Assembly: GCA_013398275.1 (NCBI GenBank) | Contig: VZSE01001847.1 | Coordinates: 1 to 64,000 of the forward strand | Direction of reading: 5' to 3' | DNA: 64,000 nucleotides | Origin: Promerops cafer | Taxonomy: Eukaryota > Chordata > Aves > Passeriformes > Nectariniidae | Shown here: in pieces, positions 12,001 through 27,000 of the stretch | How the letters are laid out: each line of letters opens with the position of its first letter | Position numbering within the stretch: the first letter of the stretch is position 1 | The notes under the pieces: generated by a model | The model's database searches: none | The model's input: only the letters and a program-made list of their open reading frames with translations | What the model was told of the DNA's origin: nothing | Made by a program: the position numbers and the translations under genes

Positions 12001-15000
12001 ACAGAAATGGAGGGAAGGAATGTGGTATGCTGGTTTTGTGGTCTTCTCTTTCTGTAGAAAATCCTATTTGATTAATGCAATATCCTGCCATCTAGTTTTT
12101 ATTTTTCTCTCCTGTTTTCCAACCCTGTCTCTATTTTCTCTCTTTTTTTCAGCCTCTAATTCTTTCTTTTCAAGCTTTTATGCATTTCTCACAATATTCT
12201 ATCCAATTGGAACTCCTTTGTCACCTGCATACCACATAATTTTCTTTTTTGACTAAAAGAGGAACGAGTACATCTTTACTGTCCTAAAACACATATTTTC
12301 TGGAAGAAGCTGTAGTTTAAGCTGAATTACTGCAGTGTGTCCAGGATAAAGGAAATTCCACAGATGAGGGTGTGACTAGAGCGTCTGGAGCCCAGATCTT
12401 ATGGGGAGTATCTGAAGGAGGTGGGGATTTTTATCCTGGAAAAAAAAAGAGGCTCTGGGGGACCTTATCACTCTCTAAAACTCCCTGAAAGGAGGTTGTG
12501 GACAGGTGGGGGTCAGTCTCTGCTCCCAGATAAAAAGTGACAGGACAAGAGGAAATAGCCTCAGGTTGTACCAGGGAGGTTTAGGTTGAATAGCAGGAAA
12601 AATTTCTTCGCGGCAAAGGTTGTCAAGCTCTGGAGGAGGCTGCCCTGGGTATGGTGGTAGAAGAAATTCTATGACTTTGTAATGATACATCTGGCAATTA
12701 AAGGCTGAAGGATTTCTTCTGGCCAGCCTTGTGTTACCAGTTATCCCTAATAAATAGATTTCATACCAACATGTTCCCTTGGGAACAGAAATTGCTGTTA
12801 AGATTTTTAAAATTTTTAAAACTACTTATTAAAGTCAACATATATATTCTCATTTGATATATACAATAAGTACCTTAGCTTTTTTGAGCAAGCTAACAAT
12901 ACTGAGACTTGTGGAAGCCAGTTCCCTGCTAGGCATGCTCTGAAGCTGCGTGATGATGTAAAGTTCACAAATATGCTGGAGTCTCATTACTTGGTACATC
13001 TCTGCACAGATCAGCAGAGACATCGCTTGGAGAATACTGGCTGAAAAACAAGAAGACAAAAGTTACATGTATTTTACCTCTGTGACAAAATTATCAAAGC
13101 TACTTTTCACCAAGTTACATTTTAAATACTTAACAACAAAGACAAAATCAGACTGCTGTGATCACCTTGTTTTATTTTTCATTATTATAAATTTTTGTTT
13201 CCTGTATCACCTTATTTTTCCAGATAAGCTATTCAATTAAGAAGAAAAACGTGTTTAGAACTTTTTGGCAGTGGGTGTAAAGAATTGCTGTCAATATTGT
13301 GGATCTTGAAGATGATGAGTCAAGCGCTGCTGATCTATTTAGAGTAAGTAATAATTAATAAGTGGATTTAGCTAAGTTATCTTTCAGAAAAGAACTTTTA
13401 TGATACAAGACAACATAGCCAGAAGTCCAAAGATGGAAAAGGAGCGACATATTTTTTAAAACATAGTCCGCTGGTTGCATTTTTAAACTGATAAACAAGG
13501 AAATGTTAGGTGGAGTGAAAAGAGAAACATGGAACATCTAAGAATAAGGTAGAATAAGTATTTCAAAAGAAAACAAAAGCAAAAATACATATCATCATAT
13601 CATATCATATATCATATCATATCATATCATATCATCATTTAGTCATTATATCAAGGAAAAATTAGCTGCGTTTAAATAATGTTTCAGATTTAGTATGCAG
13701 ATTTTCTTCTAATAAAAAAAGATTAAGGTCAGGACATAAAGAATATTTTAGCTCAATTTTTCTTGCCAAACCCTCCCATTGACATATGGTTTCTGGGTTT
13801 ACATATGCATAAGATAACCATGTGTATAAATAAGGTATTCCTGCAATTTAACCTTGTTTATAATAAACTCAGCTATATGTGTGTTCAAGAAATGATAACT
13901 TTTAAATGAAACACCGAATCCAGACTAGAAAGCAGTATTACTGTAAGTAAAAATAAAATTCCAAATATTATAATGCATCAGAAAAGAAATTGCAACTTCT
14001 TTGAGTCTTGCTATGTGAGCACAAAGCAAATACATAATTTTATTAGAAATATTTCTTCTATTTTACTTGTATAGGATGGATTTGTTTTTTAATTGCACAA
14101 TACAAAAAGTTATCTTCTTGAAACATTGCACATTCAAATATTGGCATTTTTAAATTAAATAGGTGCTACTACATTACTCACTATCAATGCCCTGCTGTGG
14201 AAAAATGAGTCACAGATATAGAACTGTATTTTACAGTTTCCTTACCTGGGCAGCAGGAGTCAGTGTAAAGGTACTCTAGGAAGGACAGGAAAGTGTCCTT
14301 GGAAACCCCATACACTGGAACCAGAATGCTATTTGCTTCTAGATAATTACCATTAAACATAGCTGCCATAACCTTGCAGCGAGCCACCAGAACTGCCCTG
14401 TGCGCTGGTACAGTTGCACCTGCAGGATGCAAGATAAAAATAAAGATACAGTGACCTTGTATAACACTGAAAGATCTCAATTTTAAAGCTCGTATCTCCT
14501 TAGGAGGTCTTCACTCCACTGAACATGATTAAAATGTTGAAGGTTGACAGTAACTAGTAACACACTCACTGCCTACCAGTTAAGATGAATAATGAATAGT
14601 AAAATAAAACAAAATCAGCAAAAAATTAATTAAACCAAAATGAAATAGACTAAACAACAGAGAATAGACAAAATAGAATAAGTCTGTTCAAACTCACTGA
14701 ACCTCCAGCCCATTTTATAAACATGCAGCGTATGAACTGTTATGCAAATGGACTTGATTATCTTAGGGGTCTTTTCCAACCTGAATGACTCTATGAAGAG
14801 TCATTTATGTTCACCAATAACCCTACTGATAATTAATATTTGTACAGAATAACTACACAAAGCAGAGAAAGGCAAATTTTTCCAGATGAAATTCCATAAT
14901 GTCCAGTAAGTAAGTATAAATCTAACCAGATTAAATATTGTGCCTAATTGAATTTCCTGAATGGTTGTCTTATGAAGAAAAACCTGATAATTTTTTCCAG

Positions 15001-18000
15001 AAATTTACTGATTTTCTATTATTTGCAAGTGAACCCTTTGCTTTACTATACAGCATTGGAAGACCTGGAGAGGCCAACAAGCCAGGGTGGTAGAGGCCTT
15101 TCAGGCTGCAGAGTCCAGCTGGACTGAGCAGTCCAGTTCTGTATGCAAGGAAGTGCCAAGCAAGTGCCAGTCAGGACAGCAACCAAAACCAAAATGAGCA
15201 TTTAGAGTTGGATGTAAATGCTTTAATCAAAATTATAATAAACAGATAAACTGACATGCAAGATAAATATACTGAATATACTTACAAAGAAGTTACTGTT
15301 TTAATTATGTTTTTAACCACAACATTGGCACCTATTCTTTGAAGCCTTCTGGAATTTTTTTCTTTAGTTCTGTTTCTACCCCCTGTACTTCTACTTTCAC
15401 TATGTCTAAGCTGCATGCTATATGTCCTGTATGTGCTTGGGAATGGACATCTATCTACTAATTAAGACATTCCACCGTGTTCGGTGTCTTTACACAGACA
15501 TAATGGACTCCAATTTTTCCTGGCTCCCATACTTCTGAAAGCTAGAAAGCTCAAAGCAATGTTAAGTGTCCAAGGAATTGCTCAGAAACTTACAAATTTG
15601 TTTGTCTGGTTAAGATTAGGGCCTTCAATTTCCCTTAGTAGTTATTTAATTTTGATACAGTTGATACTGATGAATTAGAGAAAAAAAATTGGAAGATTCT
15701 TTAATTATTAAGAAAAAGAGTTCACATTTTATTAGTGGATAAGCATGCTTTTTTAAAATAGTTGTCAACCCATTCAGAGATTTGGGTTTTATTTCTGTAA
15801 AATATATAGTGTTCTGGTTTCATCAGCTTCCCACAAAGACTGTCTCAGGAGTGGGACACTGAGGTGAATTGTTCATGTCACTGAGCTCCAAATCAGTATT
15901 TTCCTCTCCTTTTCTAAGATATTTTTGTGGAGTCTTTTCTGTGTGTTAAACAAAACATCTAGAAAGAGTCTGCTTGTCCTTCTGTGCTTTTGTTTTGCTT
16001 CATATTTGTCCCTGAGATTTACATCTGAAAATAATTAAACAACTATCTAATTCTAGAAGGCTGTTTCTGCATGAAGGGTGACTATAGACAGACTGAGAAT
16101 AGTGTTAGCTTTTAAAAACTATCTCATTCTTATTCTTACAAAAGCATGCAGCACATTTCTCACACTGAATCTTTTATTGTAAGGATGAACACATTTAATT
16201 TCCAGATAAAAATTTGAATCCTGACACTGCAGCACATTGGGCAGTAAAATGTGGTGGTTGTCAGTAGCACCAGATCTGCAGGTCACCAAACCCTGGTGGC
16301 AAGGACAGTGAAGCCAGTCCCTGTCAGCTTATGGGGAGATAAGGCAGGTGCTTCCACAGCCAGCACCCACCTAAGATGCACAGGGGGATGTTGGCCAGGA
16401 GTCAATAACCACCACCTCTGGTCTTTTCACTGAGGGCAACAAGCATTGAGGTGAAGCCCGTGTCTCTCCAAGGTGAGATGTTAGGCAGAGCCCATGAGTA
16501 TGTCCTAGTGCTTGTGCAGCTGAGTGAGAGGAGTGAGATTAAAAGGAGTGAGTGAGAGGAGGAGTGAGATTAAAATAAAAAAAAATAAAATAAACAAAAT
16601 GAAAGACTGCAAAACAAAATGGAGTAAACCAAAATAGAATAAAATATAGTAAAAAATATTGTCAATCAGGGAGGCACAGTGTGCTATGATAGGGAGAGGG
16701 AATTCCTATAGGCTCAGCCCAGACAAACCATGCTGGGAGTGGACACTGCTACAGGGCATCCACAGGGACAAGCTTTCCCTGCTTTCCACAGTGACAGCAA
16801 AGCACTCATATTTCCTTTGTTTTGATGCCACGGAACATGGTCAACTCTATGTCCCACATTCCTGAAGAGGGGAAAAAGGAAAAAGGCTGGAGAGCAAGGG
16901 AACAGAGGTACGGTACCTTGAATTTTGAAGATTACATCAGCCAGCAAAGGTGTGTTAAAGAATAGCCTGAGAGAAGTATTATAGAGCAGTTTTATCTGGT
17001 GAGATTTGCAGTCCTTTACAGTGCTTAGCTGAAAAACAAATTAGTAATAAAATGCTGTCATATGTGGCTGCCAACAGTACTAAATGTTATGGGACATCAT
17101 TTATATGATAAATGATAAAGATGATAAATATAAAATAAACAACAGCATCTCACATGTGTATTCCTCTGCCATCAACATTTATCTTCTAATCTCCTATTCT
17201 CTACAGTGCAGCAGCTCTGAGGGGTCTCTTGTCCCCCATAGTCACACCTCAGATCTCTCCTTGCTATACTTGACCTTTGACAAAACTACCCCATCCAGCC
17301 CCTACAGGCAGGTTGAGCTTCACCAGTTTTCTGGAGTCCAAACCTTTGCATACTTTCCCTGTCCAGACCCAATGCTGCAGCAAAACGAGGTTTGAGGGCT
17401 CTGGGGGGAGCAGGGATGGGACACACAACCACGCCCCCAAGTTCGATGCTGTGTATAGGGGCAAGGCAGTTCAAAGTTCCGTGTTTCTTTATATTGCCCT
17501 GGAATTGCCTCCACAGAGGCAGGGGGAGCTCACAGGCTGGAGCACAGACTCCTCTTACAGTAACCTGGAAGTGTCAAGACCCTCCAAAACCCAGTACGCC
17601 CAGTAAGTTTTCAGTTTTGGTTTTCTTACCTTAAAAATGTAATCTAAAGCTGCCAAAAGGAACAACATCAAAATCATGTTGCTAGACTGTGACAAGTGAA
17701 ATTCAGATGAAGTTGAATTTATGGTTAAAATCTTAAATTTATAGATTTTTTTTTAGTTTTCTTAGTTTTACTAAGAAAAATCACAATTCCTTCTTTCTGG
17801 CCTCCAAAAAAAACCTTAAATGGGAAATAAGAGTACCATGAAGGCATAAAAAAAGAATAAAAGAAATGACAATAGCTCAGGCTCACTATCTTAAAAGTCT
17901 TCAGGCTATCCAAGGCCAAACCTATAAATGTTTTAGCTGTGGGCACTAAGGGCTGGTAAGCCTAAGACAGAGCAGTCAGAAGCTGAAAACAGCTCAGTAA

Positions 18001-21000
18001 CTTTTTGATCTCTATATTGTGTTATTTCAAGAGAATGTGAGAGGTTTTCCCATACAAATCAACAGAAATCATTACAGCAAGTTCTATATTTTCAGGGAAT
18101 GTATAAGCTTCAAGAGCAAATGTCTGTAAAAACAAATTCTATATTAAAACTAATTCTACATTGTGACTTTTTATTAACTTAATAATATGATATATGTTAC
18201 ATTTTTGTGTCATCTTCTACTGAATTAAATATATTGACTTACAGACAGTTTCCACATGACAACATTTATATGAGAAACCACCCCTCTGGATCTACTGCAG
18301 AAGCCCAACTTTTGGCATGTGTTCAGGAGCAAAACTTTCCTGGGGAGCCTCTATTATATGGGAATTAGCAACCCATAATCATACTGCCAGCCAATGCTAA
18401 AAGCTGTGAATACGAGTAATCCTTTTAGAATACCTGCTTGTGTGATTTTTTTCCAGTTACATTAATTCTGCATGTTACATCAGGATGTCTGTGTATGTGC
18501 CTGCAAACGACCCACTGAAAACATGAAAAAGTACAGGCTGTGTAAGCCAAAGTGACTTTAAAACAAAGACTGACAAGAAAACCTTGCCTACAAAACAATT
18601 TCTCAAAAACTTCAGTAACTAATGGTGACCCAAGGGAGTTAGCTGTACCTTCCCTGGAGTTTTCAGGATGCATTTAACTTTCTCAAGCACATGTTCTGTT
18701 TTATCTGAATCCTTCAACTTCTTTTTTATGTCCTCTTCTAATTGTTCCCACTGGAAAGCACCTATCACAAAACGAGGGGGAGATGGATTATAAATCAGCA
18801 AGGCACAGGCCTCAGCAGGCAGAGGAAAGATTACATCAATGCCAGACACATCCTGCAGAAATGATAGGGGGTTTGTACATAAATCAGCCCGATCTTTGCT
18901 TTTAGGAAGAGCATGATGCAATTTTTGCACATTAAATTTCCATCGTACTTTTTATAGTGCAACCAAGTATCAACAGACAAGAGCATCTCACTTGCTTTCA
19001 CACTCAATCTATTAATTCCTCCCAGTTCAGTCACTACATATTGCAGGTAGAGATTCAGGAAAAAAAATCCTTAATGTTTCAACATTTGTGGAAATTTTTT
19101 TTGCCCATGTGGAATTTTTTCTGCCCATGCTGCTGGCTGCACTGTTCTGTAGGTGTCTGAACTAGAAAAACTTAATGCATAGTTACATTCTAAGTCCTTG
19201 TAGCTAAAACCAGCACAAAGTTTGCAGCAGAATTTCTGTTATTCTTGTTTTTGCAGTCAAAGCCATGACATTCACTAAGGTGTCTCTATAGCTTTCTTGG
19301 AAAAATGAAGAGAGTAAAAACAAAGATAGTTTATCTTCATGCACTTTGCTAGAGTAAGTCTCAGAGGCACCATGGGGCTTTGCAGTAACTTTCAGTTCTA
19401 ACCCAGGACACGAAGGAGACAGAAATAGATCAAGCTCAGTGACAAGCCCAACTCAGCACAGCCCTGAAGATGCTCTGCTGTTGAGAGGCTGAATCAGCAC
19501 CTCCAGCACACAGCATGCTCAACTCAACTATCTCCCATCTATTCCACACTGGTTAAGTGTTTATAGTCTCATGAGCATCATGTCACAGTCCTGAAAAGCT
19601 GAAAACTCGTTATTTGTTCTTTTCTCAGCGTGTACCTCAAGTGCCTTCAAGAGACATGGTCACCTCTCAGAGCCACCAAAAGGCACAATGACCTTGTGCC
19701 AAAGGCACAAAGGCTGGGAGCTGAGACCTAAGGCAGAGCTCTGCCTGCACCTGCGCAGTTTTATGGCTCCTTGGCTGACATAAAAGAAAGTAAAAAAGGA
19801 AAATTAGTGCACACAAGGCAGTAGACACAAACTATAGATGGTAACAGATGAAGAATGTTTACGGAGATGCTTAGACTGGAGTAAAGGCAGCTCAGGTGTG
19901 AACTCATCACTCCCTTCAACTGCCTGGAAGGAGATTGTAGCCAGGCTGGGGACAGTATCTTCTCCCAGATAATAAGTGACAGAACAAGAGGAAACAGCCT
20001 CAAGTTGCACTGGGGGAGGTTTAGATTCAATATCAGGAAAATTTCTTCACCTAAAGGGTTGTCAAGCACTGGAACAAGGTGCCCAAGGCAGTGGTGGGGT
20101 CACCATTCCTGGAGGCACTTCAAAGATGTGGCACCTAGGGACATGGTTTAAGTGATGGGCTTGGCAGTGATGGGTTAGTAGTTGGACTTGATAAATTTAA
20201 AGGTCTTTTCCAACCCAAATTATTAAATTATTCTATGAATTAAAAATTTAAAAATATTAAAATTAAAAATATCAATCACCTGCTGAAACCCAAATTTTAA
20301 TTCCCTATCCTTGTCTCCAAGAAATAAGAACAAAAAAAAAAATCCATTCAGGGATTTTTTTCAGTGAAAAATGTCTTCATCTGTTCTTTATGTTTGTAAC
20401 TATTTTGTAAAGAACTGCCTTTGATGTACAAACTCCAACTGAAAGCTGAAAGATTCTTTGACAGGGTGAAAAATATTTTATAAAGAACAAACAGGTACTG
20501 GCTACTTCCAGAAGAAAACACCAAATCTTTCTGCTAAGGATTTCTAAGCAACATCTGAAAAGTTAAAAAAAAAAATCAATGCTGTTTTAATAGCTGGCAT
20601 TAGGTAGGTGAGGTCACAGTCTGTACCAACTGGTAGCAAAACTCATGCAACGCATCAGAGGTTGCCACACTTACCACTGTTTTCTCTTCAGCTGCATCAT
20701 ACTCAGAATAAAAATTACTTGAGTTTTCTTAAGTAACTCTGCACTCTTGCCCTTGTGTTTAGAACATGCAACTGTTTACAATATTTTAAAAGCCTAGGAT
20801 CTGAAACTGACTGAAACTCCAAATTTTTTTGGCAAAATTTTGTATATTATTAATGTTAGCCTATGGACTAATTTAATTTAGGCCCATTAGATCTGGAATG
20901 ACAATTCCAGATAATTTAATTTTTGTTATAGGAGATGATGTTTTTTCATTGTGTATAGTAATCACAAGCGATAAAATAGATGTGGAAACATGGTGAGACA

Positions 21001-24000
21001 TCATCTCTCAACAGCAAAGACATGTTCCTTAGGGTGATGCACACATTCCTTCATGAGACAATAGGAAATGAGTAGCCAGATCTGTTTGCAGCAGGTACCT
21101 GAATAAATGAAGTGGAGGATATCTGGGAGACAAGAGCAGAAGACAGAATCCTTCACCACCACCCTGACTGGTGGGACACAGGGTGGGACACCACTAGGGG
21201 ACAAGGGGAAAGGATCGCCCACCTCCACCGCAAAGAGACTCTGTGCCAGCTGCACGATGGAGGTGTCATGGGCATCGGATGGGCTCTTCACCCCAAACAG
21301 CAGCATGAAGAGGTGGCTGACAGAGCAGAGGATGATCTTGTGAGCTTCCACTGCTGTGCTGAGGTCCTCAGGGTAGAAGGCCACATCTGCACACTGGCAG
21401 CAGCAGAGCAGGTTGTGCAGGTCTGTGTTATAGTGCGAGGCTTCGCCCTTCAGGATTGGCATCTTTTCTGCAAAAGAAGTCAGGCTGTAAAACTTAGGCA
21501 AGTGCTATCCACAGGACAACTGACCTTATCAAGTCAGTTTAATTTTTAAAAGAGATCTTCAATAACAATATTTCTTATATGCTGTTTGAATGTCTTGAGT
21601 AAAATACTCTAAAAATGGAAATACTTAGTACAGTAAGTTAAGAAATACTTACTTTAATAGTGTCTGTCCTTTCATGAATCCTCTATAGAAAGTTACACTA
21701 TAAAGAAACTTTGACTGTGTATTCCAAATCTAAGAGTTCTGAGCAAATTTTCAGAACACAGAAGAAGAGACAACCGATTTAGAGGTAACTACTTGTAATT
21801 TTTTCACTGAACAAATGCATAGGATGCTCAGAAATCACATAAAGGTACGTACTTCTCTCCCTTGCTTTATCTGCAGCAAACAAAAACACTATTTTATTAT
21901 ACTGTAGAATAATAATTCATGCTCTAACAACTTTCTTTCGTAATCTAAGATTTTATGTAAAGCTTTTATCAATTAATGTTTTCATTATTTCCTAAGTCCA
22001 CCAGAAAACCACTCCTATTATATCTAAAATAAACTAGAAATTCATTGCAACGTTATATATTGCCATACAATTCTCCCAAAGTAAATTAAACTATCACTAA
22101 AAGATGATGCAACATAACCAGAATAACTGACAATAGACTGCACAGCTCACAGTAACATTTGTTAGTAAAAAATGTAGTAAAAAATACTAATTGTGCAAAA
22201 AAAGTGACACACATAAGGAATTATACTAGAGACCAGATATCAATGAGCACCTGGCTGTTCAAGCTGAGGTGGTTGGACTCGATGGCACTTCTGTGTCTTT
22301 TTCCTTTTCTTCATTTTTTTGGATGACTTCTGATTCAAACTTTGGATCATAAAATATTCCAGCTAAGACAAGAAATATATATTTTAAAAAACCCTTGTTA
22401 TTTAGTAACAACCTATACATCAAATTAAGGGGTATAACAGGTTCTGTATGCAATGACACTATTATCAGTCATCCATCAGAGTCCCAAAACTCCTTTATGA
22501 GAAGCTACCATATTTAAATAGAACTAGCACAATTTAAAAGATTATTTATTCAAATGATTGTGATTAATTGTGTATTTAATCTTCCTAGAATTGACAGACA
22601 TAAAGATATTCAATTATCAACCTCTTTAGATGTTAATAGTATCTTGGGGAGTGGCCTCATTCAGCTGGGTGTTATCCAGCAAGATAAAAGGACAAGAATA
22701 CAAGTGGAAAATTTACGGCAGTGTGTCAAACAGCTTTCCTAAATCTTCCTACTTAAAACCAAAGCAACCTTGGTACTGCTAATTCAGACAGCATCATGGA
22801 ATCATAGAATCCTAGAATGGTTGGCTTGGAAAGTACCTTGAAGACCATTGAGTTCCAATCCCCCTTCCATGGGCAGGGACACTTTCCACTCGACCAGGTT
22901 GTTCCAAGCCCTATCCAACCCAGCCAAGAACACTATCAAGGATGGGGCACTCACAGCTTACCTGACCATTCTGTTCCAGTGTCTGACCACCCTCACAGTG
23001 AAGACTTACTTTCTAATATCTAACTTGAATCTTGCATTGGTGGGAACTTGGTGGAAGGGCCCATGGTGTGCCTCCCCTGGCTCTCTGAAGCCCTCACATC
23101 AGTCATGCACCTCATGCATGTTCCACCCTACTTCCAAAACAGCAGATTCTCACTCACCACTCCTCCAAAGTATTTCTGGATGTAGAAGTCATTAAGAGTG
23201 TGCAGTTCAAGGTAAGTGGCTCCTAGTTCCTTTGCAAGCTGAACTCCTTCAGAGGTTGTGACACAGCTCCTCCTGTCTGAAGTGCACAGTGGACAGGTGC
23301 AAGGCACTCCTGGGATAAAAAGTGATGAAAAAAAAAAAAATTGGCCAAGTAAAGCAGAATTCTTAGATTCCTAAATAACTGTAAAGATATCTTACTTCAA
23401 GGAGAACAAAGAGGGAAATGAAAACATAGTAATTTTATAGTAAGAAATCTGTAATTACAGAAAAACCCCCAACTTCTTATTAATAAATTCAAAATACTAG
23501 TCACTTTACAAACCTCTGTATACATTACATTAGCATTACTTTATTGATTTTGCTAAGGTGGAAAAGTCCAGCCAGACTTCTGGACGACAGATTTGGCTTT
23601 GGGTCAGTACTTTTGCATGCCCACGTCTTGTACTAGCCTGCAGGTGTTATCATTCATGAGTGTCACTCTTAAACCTGTTGAATTACTGCGGCATGTCCAT
23701 TAATGAAAGAAGAAAATTTCCACTCCAGAACAACCTTTGATGGGTTTGTACATACTGCAGGATCTGAATCATTTACACGTATATTACATACATTTTTATA
23801 AAAATAAAATAGGTACTTTTAAGATTATACCATTTAAATGTTAAAAATCATTTAGCCACTCTGGGTCAGCTTTGCTTAATGACAGTAAGAACCTGCCAGC
23901 CATGGATGTGCTTTCAAATGCGCTGTGCATGCTTCACATTCATGTCCTCTGCCTAAACCTATGGATAATGTAATGAAACAGCTTTTTCTGGGTTTTTCAA

Positions 24001-27000
24001 ATCATTTGTATTGGCAGCATTTATCACTACAGAGGATTAAGATCTTAGTTATCTGTATAAGCAAACTGCTGTGTTCACAAATACCTCCCAGAAACAAAAG
24101 TGTTCTGTGTGTGCACAGCAGTTTGCTCTGACATGTCCCAAGGTTAACCCAGAGGTCCAGCCTGATGTCTCCCATGGCCACATTACTTAGGGAGGAAGAA
24201 AAAAAAAACAACAAAGTGGAAAAGAAAAAAAAAACCACTAGAGGAGTCACTCAATTTGGTGACATCCTGTTGTATATACAAAGTGTAAGAAAATGCTTGG
24301 GGAATACATACAATTTACCAAGACCTTGCCTTTAGAGTGGGAGATTTATTACTCCTCTATAAATCAGAGCATAAAAGCTTTTGGTCATGATTAGTGAGTT
24401 ACTAAATGGAAGAAAAGAAATATTGAACTGTTATGGAGCTCTTTAACTGTCCTTTATCTTTCACTGAGATAAAAGATTTATAAGTAGACCTTGGCAACAC
24501 TGAGCATTCCATCCACATAGGATATAATTCATATGGATTAATATTTCTAGGTACATTACAAAATAAATGTTTACATCTACGCTCATCATGTCTCTTACTC
24601 ATTAAAAGGATGGATGCTCAGAAACACTTGTTTTAGTAAAGTATCACGAAGTAAAAGACAAGCCAGAATTGTGTTTTTGTTTCATTGCTTTAGGAAAAAA
24701 AATCCCAAAGAATTTCATGGCTTTTCTGAAAACACTCTCCAGTGTTTTCAGACTGCTGGATATAATTTTAATCTCTTACACTAAAGATACTTTATACCCA
24801 AATGTATGTTGCTTAATCTAAATTACTAGATTTAATCCCCATGTGTGATGGTTCCACAAGAAGAGTCATTGCAGAGGTCAAAGAAGGATAGGCTGCCTTT
24901 CATCACTGGGATTAATTAAGCACAGTGTTCTTGCCAGCACACCAGTCTAAAGAGCTAAAATACATGTGCATATTACTGTCATCCTTATAGATGAACTGTT
25001 TCTGTTAGCAGCTTGGAAAAACTAACAGCTACTAGTGAAATTACACTATACCCAACTTCCAAATGAGATTTTATATGTTGTTACAGGAAGCTGGATACAT
25101 ACCGTTTTTTCTTGCACCAATAGCAGAAATTATTACTGGAACTGAGCAGTGATTTAGTGCTTTTTTTACCATTGGCACATAGCTGTCCTTTATATCTTGA
25201 AATGAAGTCTTGTCATTGACAGAATATTTAATCACAATAATATCAGCTCCTCCAATGAGCCTGCAGGAGGTGTACCAGTCACTGTCAAATATATCCTAAA
25301 AAGAAAAAAAAAAAGATCAAGAATTTACTGTCTATAAAGAAAATGATGAAATATTCTATATTCTTAATGCAAAACTTTACGTAAGTGTTTTTGTCTGATT
25401 AGATCTTATTTGAAGACACGCAACAATAAGCAGACTTCCTGCTTTGTAATTTCCTTGTTTGGAGAGCAAGATGTTTGTTATAATAAATCATAAATATTTT
25501 CCATTAATTCAGGAATTCTGCAAGAAGAATTAAAAATAGGGTTCAACAGGGAATATTCTTTCAGGAAGAAACTTTGCTGGTTTAATTACTTAACTTAAAA
25601 ATTGTTTCCTTTAGCGAATAAAAGCACCTTCAGTGGTTTCAGAGGTTTTCAGCAATTCATACAAAAACATTATTAATCACACCATTTTAGGGAAAGGGTT
25701 ACACAGAACTATTCTATGTACCTATGAACTTTTAAATACAAACATAATAATTCAGTGTGATTTTTATCTGCCTCACAAGAGCTTCCACAAAGCTTTACAA
25801 GGTGTTAATGCTAATGTTAATCCTTCAGGAAAAGGACTTCAACACATACCTAAACTTTCTTTTTCAACTTCACATTCAAATGTTCATTGCTCTGTGCTGA
25901 TGGCTTAACCTCTAAAATAGTTTGATATTCTGTTAATTTACAACTGTGCTGTATCCACATGGAATATATAGTTATTACTTGTGTATTTTTCATGGAACTG
26001 TGATTCTGCAATTTCTGCTTCACCTGAAGGTAGCTCATAAATACCAGGTGAAAGCCTTGGCTGAATTGAAAACCCTTGACAGAAGTCTGGAACTGGTTCA
26101 GAGAACTGAAAAAAATATCTGATATCCAAACATCCGAAATACTATTGCCTCTAAGAACAGAGAGACTATTTTTGCCCTTTATATACTGAAAGAGGGCTTA
26201 TAAGAAAGATTGGGACAAACTCTTTGGCAGGGCCTGTTGTGACAGGACAAGGGACGATGGTTTTAAACTAAAAGAGGGTAGATTTAGGTTGGACATAAGG
26301 CAGACATTTTATACACAGAGGATGGTGAGGCCTTGGCACAATCTGCCTCAAGAAGCTGTGGGTACTCCATCCCTGGCAGTGTTCAGGGCCAAGTTGGATG
26401 AGGCTCTGAGCAATCTGGTCTAGTGGAAGGTGTTCCTGCCCATGGCAGGAAAGGACTAACCATTCTCAAGCACATGTTTGTGCAGCCCCCCAACATGTGA
26501 GGGGGGTTGGAATGAGATGATCTCTAAGGTTCCTTCCAAATCATTCAGGGATTCTCTGATTCTATGGCAGCCCTGCATAACATGAGGCAAAACTAGAAGA
26601 AATTGGGACCTTGAGGGAAAGAAATGGAAATTAGCAGTAATGAAATAAAGACAATGTGAAAACAGAATAAATGAGCACAGAAGAAGTGACAAAATGGGAG
26701 AACTCAAAGTTAGGGTAGGGGGAGCAATTTGAGTTTTGTAGAGCAAGCCACAGAAATAGGAGCATTACAAATGGGAGTCAAGTACATAAAAGATCAGTAA
26801 CATCAACAAGTGGCACAGCTTGCATTATCAACATAACTATATTTGATCACTTCAAAAGGGTCATTGTTTAAAATCTGGTGAGGTAGCTGCAGTGCTCTTA
26901 ACTACAGGAAGTAGCATGACCTTGATTCAAATCGAAGTATTTCCAGCAAGTATTTGCCTAAAATGTAATTGCACATCATTCCCAATTCAGGTCTTGACCT

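Noticed and set aside
22251..22290. CR1-like words (GGTTGGACTCGATGGC) on the plus strand
   Set aside because: This is the reverse of RHOBTB3 exon 4, whose protein sequence and phase are conserved. The resemblance to the CR1 end is short and probably accidental.
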